Notes: generated by a model not told the origin, from the letters alone. Positions 43,604 to 52,778 are shown, counted from the first letter of the stretch. The stretch is DNA of 64,000 nucleotides from CAYQPF01 sp964419225 (GCA_964419225.1 CAYQPF010000004.1:1-64000), one strand, 5' to 3'. Numbers and translations: made by a program.

Positions 43604-45235
43604 TTACTCTCTGGTCAGTGGATCGGTTCTTGATATTTCATCAAACAGGGAACTAATTCTCTCAAAAGATTCATCAATTTGATTTAAGTAAAGTTTACCA
43701 ATATCGTCAATTTCTAAGTTTAAATGTTCGTATAATTGGGTTCTATAGTCTTTAAGTTTACTAAGAATAAGTTTTAATTCCTTGATCAGGATTTCTTTCT
43801 TATGTTTAGTTTGTTGTAAATAGGTGATATCCACGCCAATGCTCCAAGAAGGCCATCCAGGGATTGGGAATACTTCGGAAATGTTCGAAGACAGAATATA
43901 TTTGACTTGTTTATCTTTAGTAGTAAGAGTTAAAATCCAATCACGATAGTCGTTTTGGGTTTGTAGCCAGTTTTTGATAATTTCATCCCTGTAGCTTTGG
44001 CTGGGGAAGATATACTCAAGAGCTTGTGGATTGTTCAGCATTTCCTGAGCTGTATAGCCTGAGACATTTTCGCTTTCTTTGTTCCAAACTATCAAATTAC
44101 CTTTTTCATCGAAAGCATTGATCATGACAGGCATATTTTCCACAAGAAGTTTTGTTTGATAGTTACGCATTTCCAGATCATTTTCTTTCAACAAAACCTG
44201 GTCCAGCATATTATTAACAGATTTGCCCAGATAGCACAATTCGTCGTTACCCTGAATTTCTACTCTTAGGGTTAGGTCAGAGCTTTTGCTAATATTGGAA
44301 AAGAGGTTTGTTAAATGAGCGATTCTTTTGATAATAGTATTATCAACGATATAGTAGAACACAATTAAAAGAATTAGTCCAAGGAGAATTAAATTAAAAA
44401 GATAACTATAAATTGCTAAATTTCCGGAGTTAATTATATCTTTTTGTTCTTCCAGTTTTACAATCAGGACAGGTATTTTATTGATATCAGATAATAAAGA
44501 ATAAATTGCAATACGGTTCTCACTTACGTTTTGAACAATTTTATTATTTGTTGTTAGAGATTTTCTTATTTTAAGAACATCCTCAGAGAGAGCCTGTCCT
44601 TTGTAGTTGTAAAAAAAGATATCCTGCATAATTGAATGTCTAAATTTAGCTTCCATTCCAGAATTAAGGAGTCTGATCATGATCAATGTACCCAGAATTG
44701 GCCCTGTTCCATCGGATTTGGTAATTGGTCTTGCAGAAAGTAAAGCAATTCCTTCAGGCAGATTAATCAGGCCACTAACTTTATGTTTCGGACTAAAAAA
44801 CTGAAACAGTTTATTTTCTCTTTCTATGGTTTTCAAGGTTTGAGGTGATATTGTTTTGGCAGAACCAGACTGGTAATTAAATCCTTGTGAAAAAATCAAT
44901 ACAGGATTTTCAGAAGTATTATACATTAGAAGATAGTCTATGGCGAGGGTTTGCATAGTTTCTAACTGCAAATTCGAATTAGAATAATCGGCATTTTTGT
45001 TTTGGATATACTGATATGTATCATCCCAGGCAGACCAATCGTGGCAGGAGATATCCAAATTATTCAGTTCGTCTGTTAATACTACAGATAATTGTTCCAT
45101 ATCCTTGCGTAAGTGTTTTTCTTCGAGATTTTTAAAGCTTCGTTTCAAAGTTACTTGTGATATGAGAAAAGAAATTAGCAGAAAACCGAAGATGGTTAAC
45201 ATTGTTTTCATGAGAATATTTTTTCTCAAATTCAT
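43604..45235 (-). CDS. Membrane sensor with CHASE4-like, HAMP and PAS domains, truncated at a GGDEF start
   Basis: A 543-residue membrane sensor. TM1 about 8-27 (MLTIFGFLLISFLIS), an extracytoplasmic CHASE4-like domain about 35-270 (HDWSAWDDTYQYIQ is characteristic), TM2 about 278-300, HAMP about 300-355, PAS about 360-480 (NAFDEKGNLIVWNKESENVSGYT) and a coiled coil. The protein ends SRTDPLTRE and a stop; TDPLT is the usual opening of a GGDEF domain, and the codons right after the TAA read LPNWN, close to the GGDEF LPNR. No further GGDEF sequence follows, so it appears to be a diguanylate cyclase that lost its output, or a sensor that now works without one. The ATG follows AAGGAGTAATT. Confidence 0.75.
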   Translation of the reverse strand: MNLRKNILMKTMLTIFGFLLISFLISQVTLKRSFKNLEEKHLRKDMEQLSVVLTDELNNLDISCHDWSAWDDTYQYIQNKNADYSNSNLQLETMQTLAIDYLLMYNTSENPVLIFSQGFNYQSGSAKTISPQTLKTIERENKLFQFFSPKHKVSGLINLPEGIALLSARPITKSDGTGPILGTLIMIRLLNSGMEAKFRHSIMQDIFFYNYKGQALSEDVLKIRKSLTTNNKIVQNVSENRIAIYSLLSDINKIPVLIVKLEEQKDIINSGNLAIYSYLFNLILLGLILLIVFYYIVDNTIIKRIAHLTNLFSNISKSSDLTLRVEIQGNDELCYLGKSVNNMLDQVLLKENDLEMRNYQTKLLVENMPVMINAFDEKGNLIVWNKESENVSGYTAQEMLNNPQALEYIFPSQSYRDEIIKNWLQTQNDYRDWILTLTTKDKQVKYILSSNISEVFPIPGWPSWSIGVDITYLQQTKHKKEILIKELKLILSKLKDYRTQLYEHLNLEIDDIGKLYLNQIDESFERISSLFDEISRTDPLTRE

Positions 45236-45514
45236 AATTACTCCTTAAATCACATCTTATCCAAATCAAATATTTAAACTAATCTAAAAAAGAGTCAATA
45301 AATTATTTCAGGATTCTTAAAATAATCATTTTTTGTCTCTTTACAAGCAAAAAACCCGAGTTGAGAATGTTTGAAAAACACACAAACAAACTCAATTGAC
45401 ACATATATTAAAATTATGCTTGACTTTGTTTGCTTGTCAACTTTTTAATTCACAAGAGGATTGGGATTATAAAAGTAATTCCATTTTAATTGTAAAATTA
45501 ATTAGGAGAATAGG

Positions 45515-46765
45515 ATGTTTAATCAGGAATTTAAGACAGAAATTCGCGAACAGGTAATTAGAAGATTTAAAGAATATGTTGCCATTAATACAACTTCAGA
45601 CGAAGAGAGTAGTAGCCATCCATCAACATATGGCCAAAGAGTTTTAGCGGAAAGAATACTCAATGAAGTTAAAGCTTTTGGGATTACAGATTACATATTG
45701 GATGAACTTGGTTATTTGTATTTCACACTTCCGGCCAGTGGAGGTTGTACAGCACATTCCATAACTTTCTGTTCCCATTTTGATACATCTCCTGATGAGC
45801 CAGGCGAAGGGATTATCCCGGTTTTTCATGAGAATTATCAGGGCGGGAATATTACTTTTCCCAAGAACCCCAATTTGATTTTGAATCCTGATCTTTGTCC
45901 TGAACTCCTGGAATTTATTGGAGAAACAATTATTACTTCTCAGGGAGACACACTTTTGGGAGCTGATGATAAAGCAGGAATAGCCGAAATTATGACAGCC
46001 GTAAAATTTCTTCTTGATCATCCGGAAATAAAAAGACCGGAATTGAGAATTATTTTTACTCCTGACGAGGAAATTGGACAAGGTACTGATCTTATAAAGC
46101 TGGATAAAGTTGGGAAAATAGCTTATACTCTGGATGGGGGAATGATAGGTGAAATTGAAAATGAATGCTTCAACGCATATTCTGCCAAAATAACTTTCAA
46201 CGGAATCAACAATCATCCTGGTTATTCCAAGAATGTAATGGTAAATGCCATTGCAATCGCAGCGAGATTTACTGCTGCTATTCCCGAATCTGAAACACCG
46301 GAGCATACAGAAAAAAGAGAAGGGTTCTATCACATACAGGAAGTTGGCGGAGATGAAAATACTGCACACTTAAAACTTATATTACGCGATTTTGAAAATG
46401 AAAAAAATCAATCCAGGGTTACATATTTAAAAAAATTAGCAGAACTTTTCAGGGTAAAATATCCTAAGTTGGAGATTAATGTAGAGATTAAGAGCAGTTA
46501 TAAAAACATGCGTGAGGTCTTGGATCAACATCCTGAAGTTGTGAATAGAGCAATACAGGCTATAACTGAAGCAGGAATAAGTCCGTTGAAAGCTGCTGTA
46601 AGAGGTGGTACAGATGGAGCAAGACTGTGTTTCAGCGGAATACCGACACCAAATCTTTTTGCCGGAGGAATGCTTTTCCACTCAAAGAGAGAATGGATTC
46701 CGGAAATATCAATGGTGAAGGCAGTAGAAGTAATTATCAGGTTGACTCAGCTTTGGGCTGAATAA
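45515..46765 (+). CDS. pepT: Peptidase T (tripeptide aminopeptidase)
   Basis: A 416-residue M20B peptidase. Zinc ligands and catalytic residues are all visible: SHFDTSPD (His, catalytic Asp), LLGADDKAG (bridging Asp), FTPDEEIGQG (catalytic Glu and ligand Glu), YTLDGGMIG (Asp) and LFHSKREWI (His). KITFNGINNHPGYSKN lies in the dimerisation lid; the RGGTDGARL and NLFAGG motifs are typical of PepT. It removes N-terminal residues from tripeptides in the cytoplasm. The ATG follows TTAGGAGAATAGG. Upstream DNA is AT-rich with TTGACA-like boxes but no certain promoter. A strong terminator follows. Confidence 0.93.
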   Translation: MFNQEFKTEIREQVIRRFKEYVAINTTSDEESSSHPSTYGQRVLAERILNEVKAFGITDYILDELGYLYFTLPASGGCTAHSITFCSHFDTSPDEPGEGIIPVFHENYQGGNITFPKNPNLILNPDLCPELLEFIGETIITSQGDTLLGADDKAGIAEIMTAVKFLLDHPEIKRPELRIIFTPDEEIGQGTDLIKLDKVGKIAYTLDGGMIGEIENECFNAYSAKITFNGINNHPGYSKNVMVNAIAIAARFTAAIPESETPEHTEKREGFYHIQEVGGDENTAHLKLILRDFENEKNQSRVTYLKKLAELFRVKYPKLEINVEIKSSYKNMREVLDQHPEVVNRAIQAITEAGISPLKAAVRGGTDGARLCFSGIPTPNLFAGGMLFHSKREWIPEISMVKAVEVIIRLTQLWAE

Positions 46766-46792
46766 ACATTATAGATAAGAGCTCATTATTTA

Positions 46793-46818
46793 GGACGCAT
46801 TTATGCGTCCTTTTTTTT
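46793..46818 (+). terminator. Intrinsic terminator of pepT
   Basis: GGACGCAT tt ATGCGTCC followed by eight T, about 28 bases after the stop codon at 46765. Confidence 0.88.
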
Positions 46819-46828
46819 AAGATAACAG

Positions 46829-47465
46829 TTAATTCATGATATCACCATACAAAGCTTTAACACAATCAGGGCAAATTGAATGGGTAAAACCTGTATTGAG
46901 ATGTTCATGAAAATATAATTCCACTTCCTGCCAATATTCCTGATCATTACGTACTTTTTTACAATTACTGCAGATTGGGATGAGACTTTTCAGTTTTATC
47001 ACTTCATTTACATCCTCAATAGTAAGAATTACATATTTCCGGGAATTATAAGTAAACGGAGATGCAGATATCAATAAATGAGTATTTACTTCTTTATCTT
47101 CAAAATTGTAACCATAGTGTTGTTTCAAGCGATCTGTGCTGCCTTGTAAAGTCATAGCAGTATATTGCCGAAATGTCTTTTGTCCATTCAGAGCCAAATT
47201 CACAGAATTCCGAATGAGACATTGCCTACAAGCATCTGAGTGTCCGCACCCTTGTTCACTTTTCTCCGAATTAACACAGTGCATGGCATCACCACCTTTG
47301 AGATCGAGAATAGCTTCCTGGTTAGAAAACAATTTGCCTGATGCAGAATTATAATATTTTATCTTCACATCCTCATCCACAATAAAGACAAAGNNNNNNN
47401 NNNAAGGAGGGTATTGCATCCAGAGCGACTCCAAGAAATCCATCCATATTTAAACTATTTGTCAT
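46829..47465 (-). CDS. PAS-domain protein with C-terminal zinc-ribbon-like motif (interrupted by scaffold gap)
   Basis: About 209 residues. The start is read from the far side of the N gap: AGGAGGAATT then ATG at 47465, giving MTNSLNMDGFLGVALDAIPS, which joins naturally to FVFIVDEDVKIKYYN, a PAS opening. A Cys-rich stretch in the PAS core (CVNSEKSEQGCGHSDAC, RQC) and a C-terminal motif (IPICSNCKKVRNDQEYW, then CPDC) are a pairing common in bacterial PAS signalling proteins; metal or redox binding is likely but unproven. The frame across the ten Ns does not close, so the true gap length must be a multiple of three. The ATG inside at 47443 is in the wrong frame for the N-terminus. Confidence 0.7.
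47394..47403. other. Assembly gap (ten Ns)
   Basis: A run of exactly ten N inside the PAS gene. This is a placeholder size; the flanking reading frame requires a length divisible by three. Confidence 0.98.
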
Positions 47466-47514
47466 AATTCCTCCTATAAACTAATATCTATTTACTATTG
47501 ACTACCAACCGCAA

Positions 47515-48279
47515 CTAACTCATTCTTTTGAAGATCATGCTTAATATTTTAAAAAGAATTATACTGAATAGTTTTTTTACAGGATTGGAAATGACGAAGT
47601 AATAATTTGTTTTCAACCAGCCTCTTTCTTCCCAGTAACGATAGTCGAAAGTATTATCTTTAGCTTGCAGAGAGATGATGGCTCTCCACAAATTATAATT
47701 AAAAATATCAGCAAAAGAGGGTTGATGGATTTGGCCAGATTTCAAATCCTGATAAAATTGAGAGACAATTCTTGATATTTTTTTATCAAGATAGGGGTTG
47801 ATTTTAATTTCGAGATTAAAGATTTTAATACCTAAACTATAAAGTTTGTTCACTCCGAGCATTTTTAGTATTTTGCGGAAATACTTAATACCGTCAACTT
47901 CGCCTGCACCGACAGTTTGAACAATGATCAGAGCTTTTTTGGTGCAGAATCTTGGTCTATGGCAGATATAGGCAAAGTGATCCAGAACATTTTTCACAGA
48001 GGCACTGATATGTAGGACATAAATGGGGGATGCGATGATGAAACCATCAGCTTCCAAAAGTTTTTGTTCAAGTGCAGAAACAATTTCGTGGTGAGGGCAT
48101 TTATCTTCGCCTTCTAAAAAACACCTGTGGCAGGATTTACAGAATTCGAGATTTAGGTCTGTCACACCGATTTGCTCGAATTCAACGTCTCCCAGCAGGA
48201 GCATTTTTTCAATTACCAGCTGGATGAGTCTGTCGGTATTTCCTTTTTTTTTGCTTCCATTGAGGATAATAATTTTCAT
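47515..48279 (-). CDS. NADPH-dependent FMN reductase / iron-sulfur flavoprotein-like oxidoreductase
   Basis: A 254-residue flavodoxin-fold protein. The phosphate loop LNGSKKKGNTDRL at the start, the Cys-rich motif CKSCHRCFLEGEDKCP near 47-62 and ASPIYVLHISASVKNVLDH near 83 are typical of the NAD(P)H-dependent FMN reductase family with a Cys cluster. The ~70-residue C-terminal extension ends in a hydrophobic, basic helix (KKLFSIILFKILSMIFKRM) that may touch the membrane. The ATG at 48279 is chosen because GGAG lies six bases upstream; the in-frame TTG at 48291 is within that site. It lies 33 bases downstream of the histidine kinase and may be co-transcribed. Confidence 0.8.
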   Translation of the reverse strand: MKIIILNGSKKKGNTDRLIQLVIEKMLLLGDVEFEQIGVTDLNLEFCKSCHRCFLEGEDKCPHHEIVSALEQKLLEADGFIIASPIYVLHISASVKNVLDHFAYICHRPRFCTKKALIIVQTVGAGEVDGIKYFRKILKMLGVNKLYSLGIKIFNLEIKINPYLDKKISRIVSQFYQDLKSGQIHQPSFADIFNYNLWRAIISLQAKDNTFDYRYWEERGWLKTNYYFVISNPVKKLFSIILFKILSMIFKRMS

Positions 48280-48312
48280 TGATGACTCCAAAATAATTTA
48301 AATTCACATGAC

Positions 48313-50166
48313 TCAGGACTCATAACAGGGGATTTTCACTTTTATTTCTGTACCTTTATTTATCCGGGATTTTACTTCAATCTTACCATGATGCAATTCT
48401 ACTAATCTTTTGACAATGGAAAGGCCCAAACCGAAAGTTTTTTCGCCGGAAGTCCCTCTTCTGCGAACAGTAGTAAATCTATCGAATATTTTAGTCAGAT
48501 TTTCGGGAGGAATACCAATTCCGCTATCTTTGACAGATAAGCAGATATGCGATTCCTTTTCTTTTATCGAGCTAAGTGATATTTTGATTTTACCGCCTGA
48601 AGGAGTAAATTTCAGAGCATTAGAAACGAGATTATTTACTATTTGCCACATTTTATCAGCATTCATCAAGGCTGGCAGAGGTACTGCAGAGTATGAGATT
48701 TTAAAACTAATATCTTTACGAGATGCCATGATTTTGAAGATATCGGCATTATCTTTTAAAAGTTTATTCAAATCGAGCAATTCTAGTTCCAGACTAAAGT
48801 CATCAATATCCAGGCGATGTGCTTCCAGAATATCAGTTACCATCGTTAATGCCCTATTGCTAGATAACTCAATCAGGTTATTGTAATGTTGAAGTTTGGG
48901 TGACAAAACTTCTTCGTTAATCATTTGGACTAAATAATAGATATTGCTGATGGCATTTCTGATGTCATGAGAAACCACGTTCAAAATCGCATCTTTGGAG
49001 TTGTTCAGATCGACTAATTCTTCTTTCTGTTGTTCGATATTATTATTTAATTCCAGCAGTTCGACATTCCTGATTCTATATAATTCAGCTTCATTTTTCT
49101 GTCTTTCATAATCAAATTTGGCTTGTAAACGGGCGATTTCACTGGCATGGTTCGCTGTAAAGACAGCTTCTTTGAGATCAATATATTTATCAAGATAGGT
49201 ATAAGCAAGATTGTGATTACCTATCAACTTGCAATACTCGGCAAAAGTCCGGTAGAAATTTATCTGTACATCCAGATCCTGCACCTGATCAACAAGATCC
49301 AAAGCTTCATTAAAGGATTCTTCGGCATATTTGAATTTGGAAGTAGCAACATATACCTTACCCATATCCGTCAGGATTTTGATGATATTTGTTTTAAGGT
49401 TATGTTCACGGGATATTGAAAGGGCTTCTTCATAAAATTCCAGAGCTTCTTTGTAGTTCTGATGATTCTTGGCCAAAGAAGCTAAATTAGTATAAATTTC
49501 GATCAGGTTTTTTTTATTCTGCACTCTTTCGAAGATTCTTCGTGCTCTTTTATAATAACCTTTGGCTAAAGCATAATCGCCCTGCATTTTGTAGAGATTG
49601 GCCAGGTTGTTGAAGGCAGTTCCCATTTCTTCGATATTGCTTTCAGAAACCCAAAGTTTTAAGGCCTTTTTGGAGTAAATTAAAGCATTAGGAATATCCT
49701 GAAGGTTTGAATAAATGATGCTAATGCTATTATAAGTTGTTGCCAGATCAAAAGGTCTGTGCAGACGCTCTGCTAAAACAACTGCACTAAAGCCGTAATC
49801 CAGGGCTAAAGAAAAATTACCTAATAATCCTTCTATAGTTGAGAGGTTGGTAGTACAATTGAGAATTCCTGATTCATCTTCCAATTCCAGGAGAATGGCC
49901 AAAGCTTCTTCCAAATAATCCTTGGCTTGAGAATTATTTCCCTGCATCGCGTATGATATGCCCATACTATGTTTGCCATTGGCTTCATATGCTCTGTTTC
50001 CGATTTGTATTGAATAATCTATACTTTGTTGAGCGAAAATTCTACTGCTTTCACATTCTCCATGGTTCCATAAGTTCAGAGAAATCCGATATGCCTGTAG
50101 TGCTCGAATTTCAGGATTTTCTTCTAACTCAAACTCAGCTATCTGATCCTCAATATCTTTTTTCAT
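48313..50166 (-). CDS. Cytoplasmic TPR-histidine kinase
   Basis: A 617-residue soluble sensor kinase. Residues about 25-335 are TPR repeats (LLGNFSLALDYGFSAVVLAE, MQGDYALAKGYYKRARRIFE). A coiled coil (ELNNNIEQQKEELVDLN) leads to the H-box VVSHDIRNAISNIYY (phospho-accepting His), the N-box VNNLVSNALKFTPSGG, G1 VKDSGIGIPPENL and G2 TFGLGLSIVKRLVELHHG. No membrane segment. The ATG at 50166 is used (AGGGATC just upstream); earlier in-frame TTG codons lack a ribosome binding site. The partner regulator is not adjacent; the lone receiver at 698 is one candidate, without evidence. It precedes the flavoprotein gene. Confidence 0.88.
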   Translation of the reverse strand: MKKDIEDQIAEFELEENPEIRALQAYRISLNLWNHGECESSRIFAQQSIDYSIQIGNRAYEANGKHSMGISYAMQGNNSQAKDYLEEALAILLELEDESGILNCTTNLSTIEGLLGNFSLALDYGFSAVVLAERLHRPFDLATTYNSISIIYSNLQDIPNALIYSKKALKLWVSESNIEEMGTAFNNLANLYKMQGDYALAKGYYKRARRIFERVQNKKNLIEIYTNLASLAKNHQNYKEALEFYEEALSISREHNLKTNIIKILTDMGKVYVATSKFKYAEESFNEALDLVDQVQDLDVQINFYRTFAEYCKLIGNHNLAYTYLDKYIDLKEAVFTANHASEIARLQAKFDYERQKNEAELYRIRNVELLELNNNIEQQKEELVDLNNSKDAILNVVSHDIRNAISNIYYLVQMINEEVLSPKLQHYNNLIELSSNRALTMVTDILEAHRLDIDDFSLELELLDLNKLLKDNADIFKIMASRKDISFKISYSAVPLPALMNADKMWQIVNNLVSNALKFTPSGGKIKISLSSIKEKESHICLSVKDSGIGIPPENLTKIFDRFTTVRRRGTSGEKTFGLGLSIVKRLVELHHGKIEVKSRINKGTEIKVKIPCYES

Positions 50167-50260
50167 GATCCCTGCCCCATTTCTGATATAGGTAACAATT
50201 AACAGATCATAAAAATAGTGCAAGGTTTTTTTAATATTTCTGCAAAAAAGTGGGAAAGGG

Positions 50261-50311
50261 GTAATGGTTAATGGTTAATGGTATGTGAGTAGTGAATAGT
50301 GAGTTAATGGG
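50261..50311. repeat. Heptad array (7 units) mixing TAATGGT and TAGTGAA types
   Basis: Units TAATGGT, TAATGGT, TAATGGT, ATGTGAG, TAGTGAA, TAGTGAG, TTAATGG run in one register although the unit sequence changes. Confidence 0.8.
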
Positions 50312-50344
50312 GAAAGGTTAAGAAATTGAAAAGAGAGAAGGAGA

Positions 50345-50512
50345 TTATCCGATGTAGCCGAATTTTCTGGCGTTTTCAATACACATTTCTTTAGTCATAA
50401 ATCCCTTGGCAGAGGTACCGAGGCTTCTTCCATTTGGGGCAGTTCTTTTCCATAACCATTCACCTTTTGTATTTTGGTAAAAATCCCACTTGTCTTTTTT
50501 CTCTCTAAGCAT
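50345..50512 (-). CDS. DUF1508 (YegP-type) small protein
   Basis: A 55-residue single-domain protein. WDFYQNTKGEWLWKRTAPNG followed by GFMTKEMCIENARKFGY is the DUF1508 pattern (aromatic FYxxxxGxWxWR, NG turn, helix). Family function is unknown; the fold is small alpha/beta. The ATG at 50512 follows TAGGGGGGCAT, a good ribosome binding site; upstream in-frame extension to 50608 would add a hydrophobic stretch not part of the family and lacks a site. It stands alone. Confidence 0.8.
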   Translation of the reverse strand: MLREKKDKWDFYQNTKGEWLWKRTAPNGRSLGTSAKGFMTKEMCIENARKFGYIG

Positions 50513-50614
50513 ATGCCCCCCTATAAACAATGATATATTCTGGAGGACAAATAATTCGTCAATGTAAATTAGCAGGAAAGAGAATACTATAGTCATGAGT
50601 AGTGACATATTAAA

Positions 50615-50650
50615 GGACTATATGAACAAAATGGACGGTATGGACGTGAG
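50615..50650. repeat. GGAC nonamer array (4 units)
   Basis: GGACTATAT, GAACAAAAT, GGACGGTAT, GGACGTGAG in exact 9-bp register; same family as 39252-39287. Confidence 0.75.
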
Positions 50651-50698
50651 AAGGGAAAGAAGGGATCGGAATGTTTCTCACAGAGTAATGATTTTCAA

Positions 50699-50871
50699 TT
50701 TAACCCAACTTATGCAGTAGCTGGACAGCATCTAAGCGAATCTTTTGCGTTCAGATGACTTACGAGATTTGCTCGAAATATTTACGAATATGACATCGCA
50801 AATCTGTAAGCCACTATTCCACAAAATCTTGAGCTTATCCATCTGTCATCTACTGCACAAATCGGGTTTAA
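50699..50871. mobile_element. Fold-back / MITE-like element, copy C (173 bp)
   Basis: Ends TTTAACCCAACTTATGCAG and, reverse-complemented, TTAAACCCGATTTGTGCAG. The arms differ from copies A and B but match each other (CTGGACAGCATCTAAGC versus ATGACAGATGGATAAGC). The central stem is CTTACGAGATTTGC / GCAAATCTGTAAG around ATATT tacg AATAT. Confidence 0.75.
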
Positions 50872-50920
50872 CCTTTTTGGTTCTGGATAGTCCAGATTAG
50901 GTATGATTGTGAGTAAAGTA

Positions 50921-50948
50921 AAATAAAAGGCAGGGGATACCTGCCTTT
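50921..50948 (-). terminator. Intrinsic terminator of the adenosine deaminase gene
   Basis: Minus strand AAAGGCAGG / CCTGCCTTT with a five-base loop, then TTTTATTTT; 21 bases past the stop codon. Confidence 0.85.
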
Positions 50949-50968
50949 CTGAAAAGATATTTCTGTTT

Positions 50969-52042
50969 TTATATTTTTTCTTCGATGATAACTTTAAGTT
51001 TTAGTTCTTCTTCTTCCAGTAATGCCATTTCAGCTAAAGCAGAATTGATCAGTTTTACTCTGTCATTATAAGGGATAAAAGCAGATTTGAACCCGTTAAT
51101 GATAATGTTTTTGATATCAGGATAGTTGAGTCCCAAAAGTTCTATAGCCAGCATGAATTCGTCAGTCAACGTAGTATCAGAAATAAGACGGTTATCTGTA
51201 TTGATAGTTACTCTTAAGCCGTAATCCAGGTAGAAATCAATGGGATGCTCAGAGATGGATTTAACAGCTTTTGTATGGAAATTGCTTTTAATACATATTT
51301 CCAAAGGAATACGGTGATCATTTACGTAGTTCAGCAAGTCACCATCTTCGATAAGGCGAGTGCCGTGTCCAATACGATGAGTTCCACAATAATGCAGAGC
51401 CTGGTGAATGCTTTCGGGACCATAGGCTTCACCTGCATGAATCGTAATATTAAGATTGTTTTTTAAAGCTCTGTCGAAGGCATCTTTATGTTCTTTGGCA
51501 GGATGGTTATACTCTGCACCAGCCAGGTCAAAACCAATCACTCCTTTATTTTTATAGGCGATGGCGAGTTCTGCAAGTTTTAGAGATGTTGTTGGATCCA
51601 TATTTCTGATACCGCAAATAATAACACCGGTTTTGATATTAAAAACTTTTTCGGCGGCTTTTAAGCCATCCAAAACGGCTTCAGAGATCTCAGTAAGTTT
51701 TAAATTTTTTTGAGTATGCAGAATGGGGGAGTAGCGAACTTCCATATATCTGATGTTTTCTTTGGCAGCGTCTTCAGCTAATTCATAAGCAGCTCTATAT
51801 AAACCTTCTTTAGTCTGTAATACAGATAATGTAATGGTAAAACCTCTCAGGTATTCTTCCAGACTTTCACATTCCTGAGTGCAGGAAACGATTTTTTTTA
51901 AATCTTCTTCATTATCTGCGGGTAATTTTACTTTTTGTTCTTTGGCTAATTCAAAGATGGTTTTGAGTCTGAGGGAACCGTCCAAATGTACATGCAGGTC
52001 AGTTTTGGGCAGCTTTTCAATAAATTCTCTTCTGAGTTCCAT
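50969..52042 (-). CDS. add: Adenosine deaminase
   Basis: A 357-residue metal-dependent hydrolase of the adenosine/adenine deaminase family. Zinc and catalytic residues are visible: KTDLHVHLDGSLR (two His), ITIHAGEAYGP (His and catalytic Glu), RIGHGTRL (His) and TINTDNRLIS (Asp-Asn pair where ADA has Asp-Asp or Asp-Pro). It deaminates adenosine to inosine in purine salvage; the motif spacing favours adenosine over adenine, but this is family-based. The ATG at 52042 follows AAGGAG by nine bases; an alternative ATG at 52072 would sit against the upstream stop. It lies 31 bases after the C39-like gene, likely the same transcript. Confidence 0.9.
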   Translation of the reverse strand: MELRREFIEKLPKTDLHVHLDGSLRLKTIFELAKEQKVKLPADNEEDLKKIVSCTQECESLEEYLRGFTITLSVLQTKEGLYRAAYELAEDAAKENIRYMEVRYSPILHTQKNLKLTEISEAVLDGLKAAEKVFNIKTGVIICGIRNMDPTTSLKLAELAIAYKNKGVIGFDLAGAEYNHPAKEHKDAFDRALKNNLNITIHAGEAYGPESIHQALHYCGTHRIGHGTRLIEDGDLLNYVNDHRIPLEICIKSNFHTKAVKSISEHPIDFYLDYGLRVTINTDNRLISDTTLTDEFMLAIELLGLNYPDIKNIIINGFKSAFIPYNDRVKLINSALAEMALLEEEELKLKVIIEEKI

Positions 52043-52073
52043 CGCTTTTCTCCTTTTTTTACTTTGTGTCATA

Positions 52074-52778
52074 TTATTCTTCTTTTAGTTTAATTTCTTT
52101 TTCGAACTGGATGAAGCAATGATTTTGACTATACAGGAAATCTTTGCGAATATTCTTCCAGCGTCTGCACCAGATAGGACTGGGGTTGAGTTTGTCTTCG
52201 ATATATAGTTTCATTTGAAAATTCAGAGGGATATTTTTTAATAGTTTTAAAATGAATTCAAGATTTTTGTTTGTAGTATGTTCACCCAATAAAATCCATT
52301 TACTGAGGTTATCCAGTTCAGAATATACTTTATCCGGCTGATCGTAATGAGCACTTTCGAAATAACCGGCTACGAGATTAAAATGATTTTCCAGATGATA
52401 GACATAGATTCTGTCTTCCCGGGGGATTTGGTTTTTCATATAATCAAAACTTAGCAAGCTGTCGTCAAAGTTTTTAATTTCATTTAAGCCAACAGCAACC
52501 CTGCAACTTCCTTTAAGATTATAATGGGTCAGAACCAGGCGGAACCATTTCATAATTGTTTCATTACTCACATCAGGATTTATTTTTAGATCACCTGCTG
52601 ATGTAAATTTCAGGATCTTAGCAATTTCATCCGGAGTTTGAATTCCAATATCTTCAGAGAATAGGTAATTTATTACAGCAGTTAGGGAGGTTATTGAGCC
52701 AGAATCAGGGTATTGAGGTCTGGCCAATACTCTGAGAATTTTATTATTGAGAAATCTGTCCTGATAAATCTTCTTCAT
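52074..52778 (-). CDS. Conserved hypothetical, C39/papain-like fold lacking the Cys
   Basis: A 234-residue cytoplasmic protein with no signal peptide. RPQYPDSGSITSLTAVINYL near residue 20 resembles the Q-x-x-x-x-x-C-G-x-x-S-L opening of C39-like cysteine peptidases, with Ser in place of Cys, and VYHLENHFNLVAGYF near 130 resembles the catalytic His strand (GHFVVVVGY). If the alignment is right, the nucleophile is absent and it may bind rather than cut peptides. The rest is not recognised. The ATG follows GAGGTAAATA. It precedes add in the same direction. Family call tentative. Confidence 0.5.
   Translation of the reverse strand: MKKIYQDRFLNNKILRVLARPQYPDSGSITSLTAVINYLFSEDIGIQTPDEIAKILKFTSAGDLKINPDVSNETIMKWFRLVLTHYNLKGSCRVAVGLNEIKNFDDSLLSFDYMKNQIPREDRIYVYHLENHFNLVAGYFESAHYDQPDKVYSELDNLSKWILLGEHTTNKNLEFILKLLKNIPLNFQMKLYIEDKLNPSPIWCRRWKNIRKDFLYSQNHCFIQFEKEIKLKEE

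Larger units (their letters stand above)
50513..50968. other. Intergenic region with nonamer array, fold-back copy and terminator
   Basis: GGAC nonamers (50615-50650), fold-back copy C (50699-50871) and the adenosine deaminase terminator (50921-50948). No gene seen. Confidence 0.65.

Noticed and set aside
45396..45445. pepT promoter or operator (TTGACA and TTGAC...GTCAA words)
   Set aside because: The -35-like words have no -10 at acceptable spacing; the inverted repeat is short. Not strong enough to call.
45644..46369. 241-codon minus-strand frame opposite pepT
   Set aside because: Antisense shadow of a clear peptidase T gene; composition is not protein-like.
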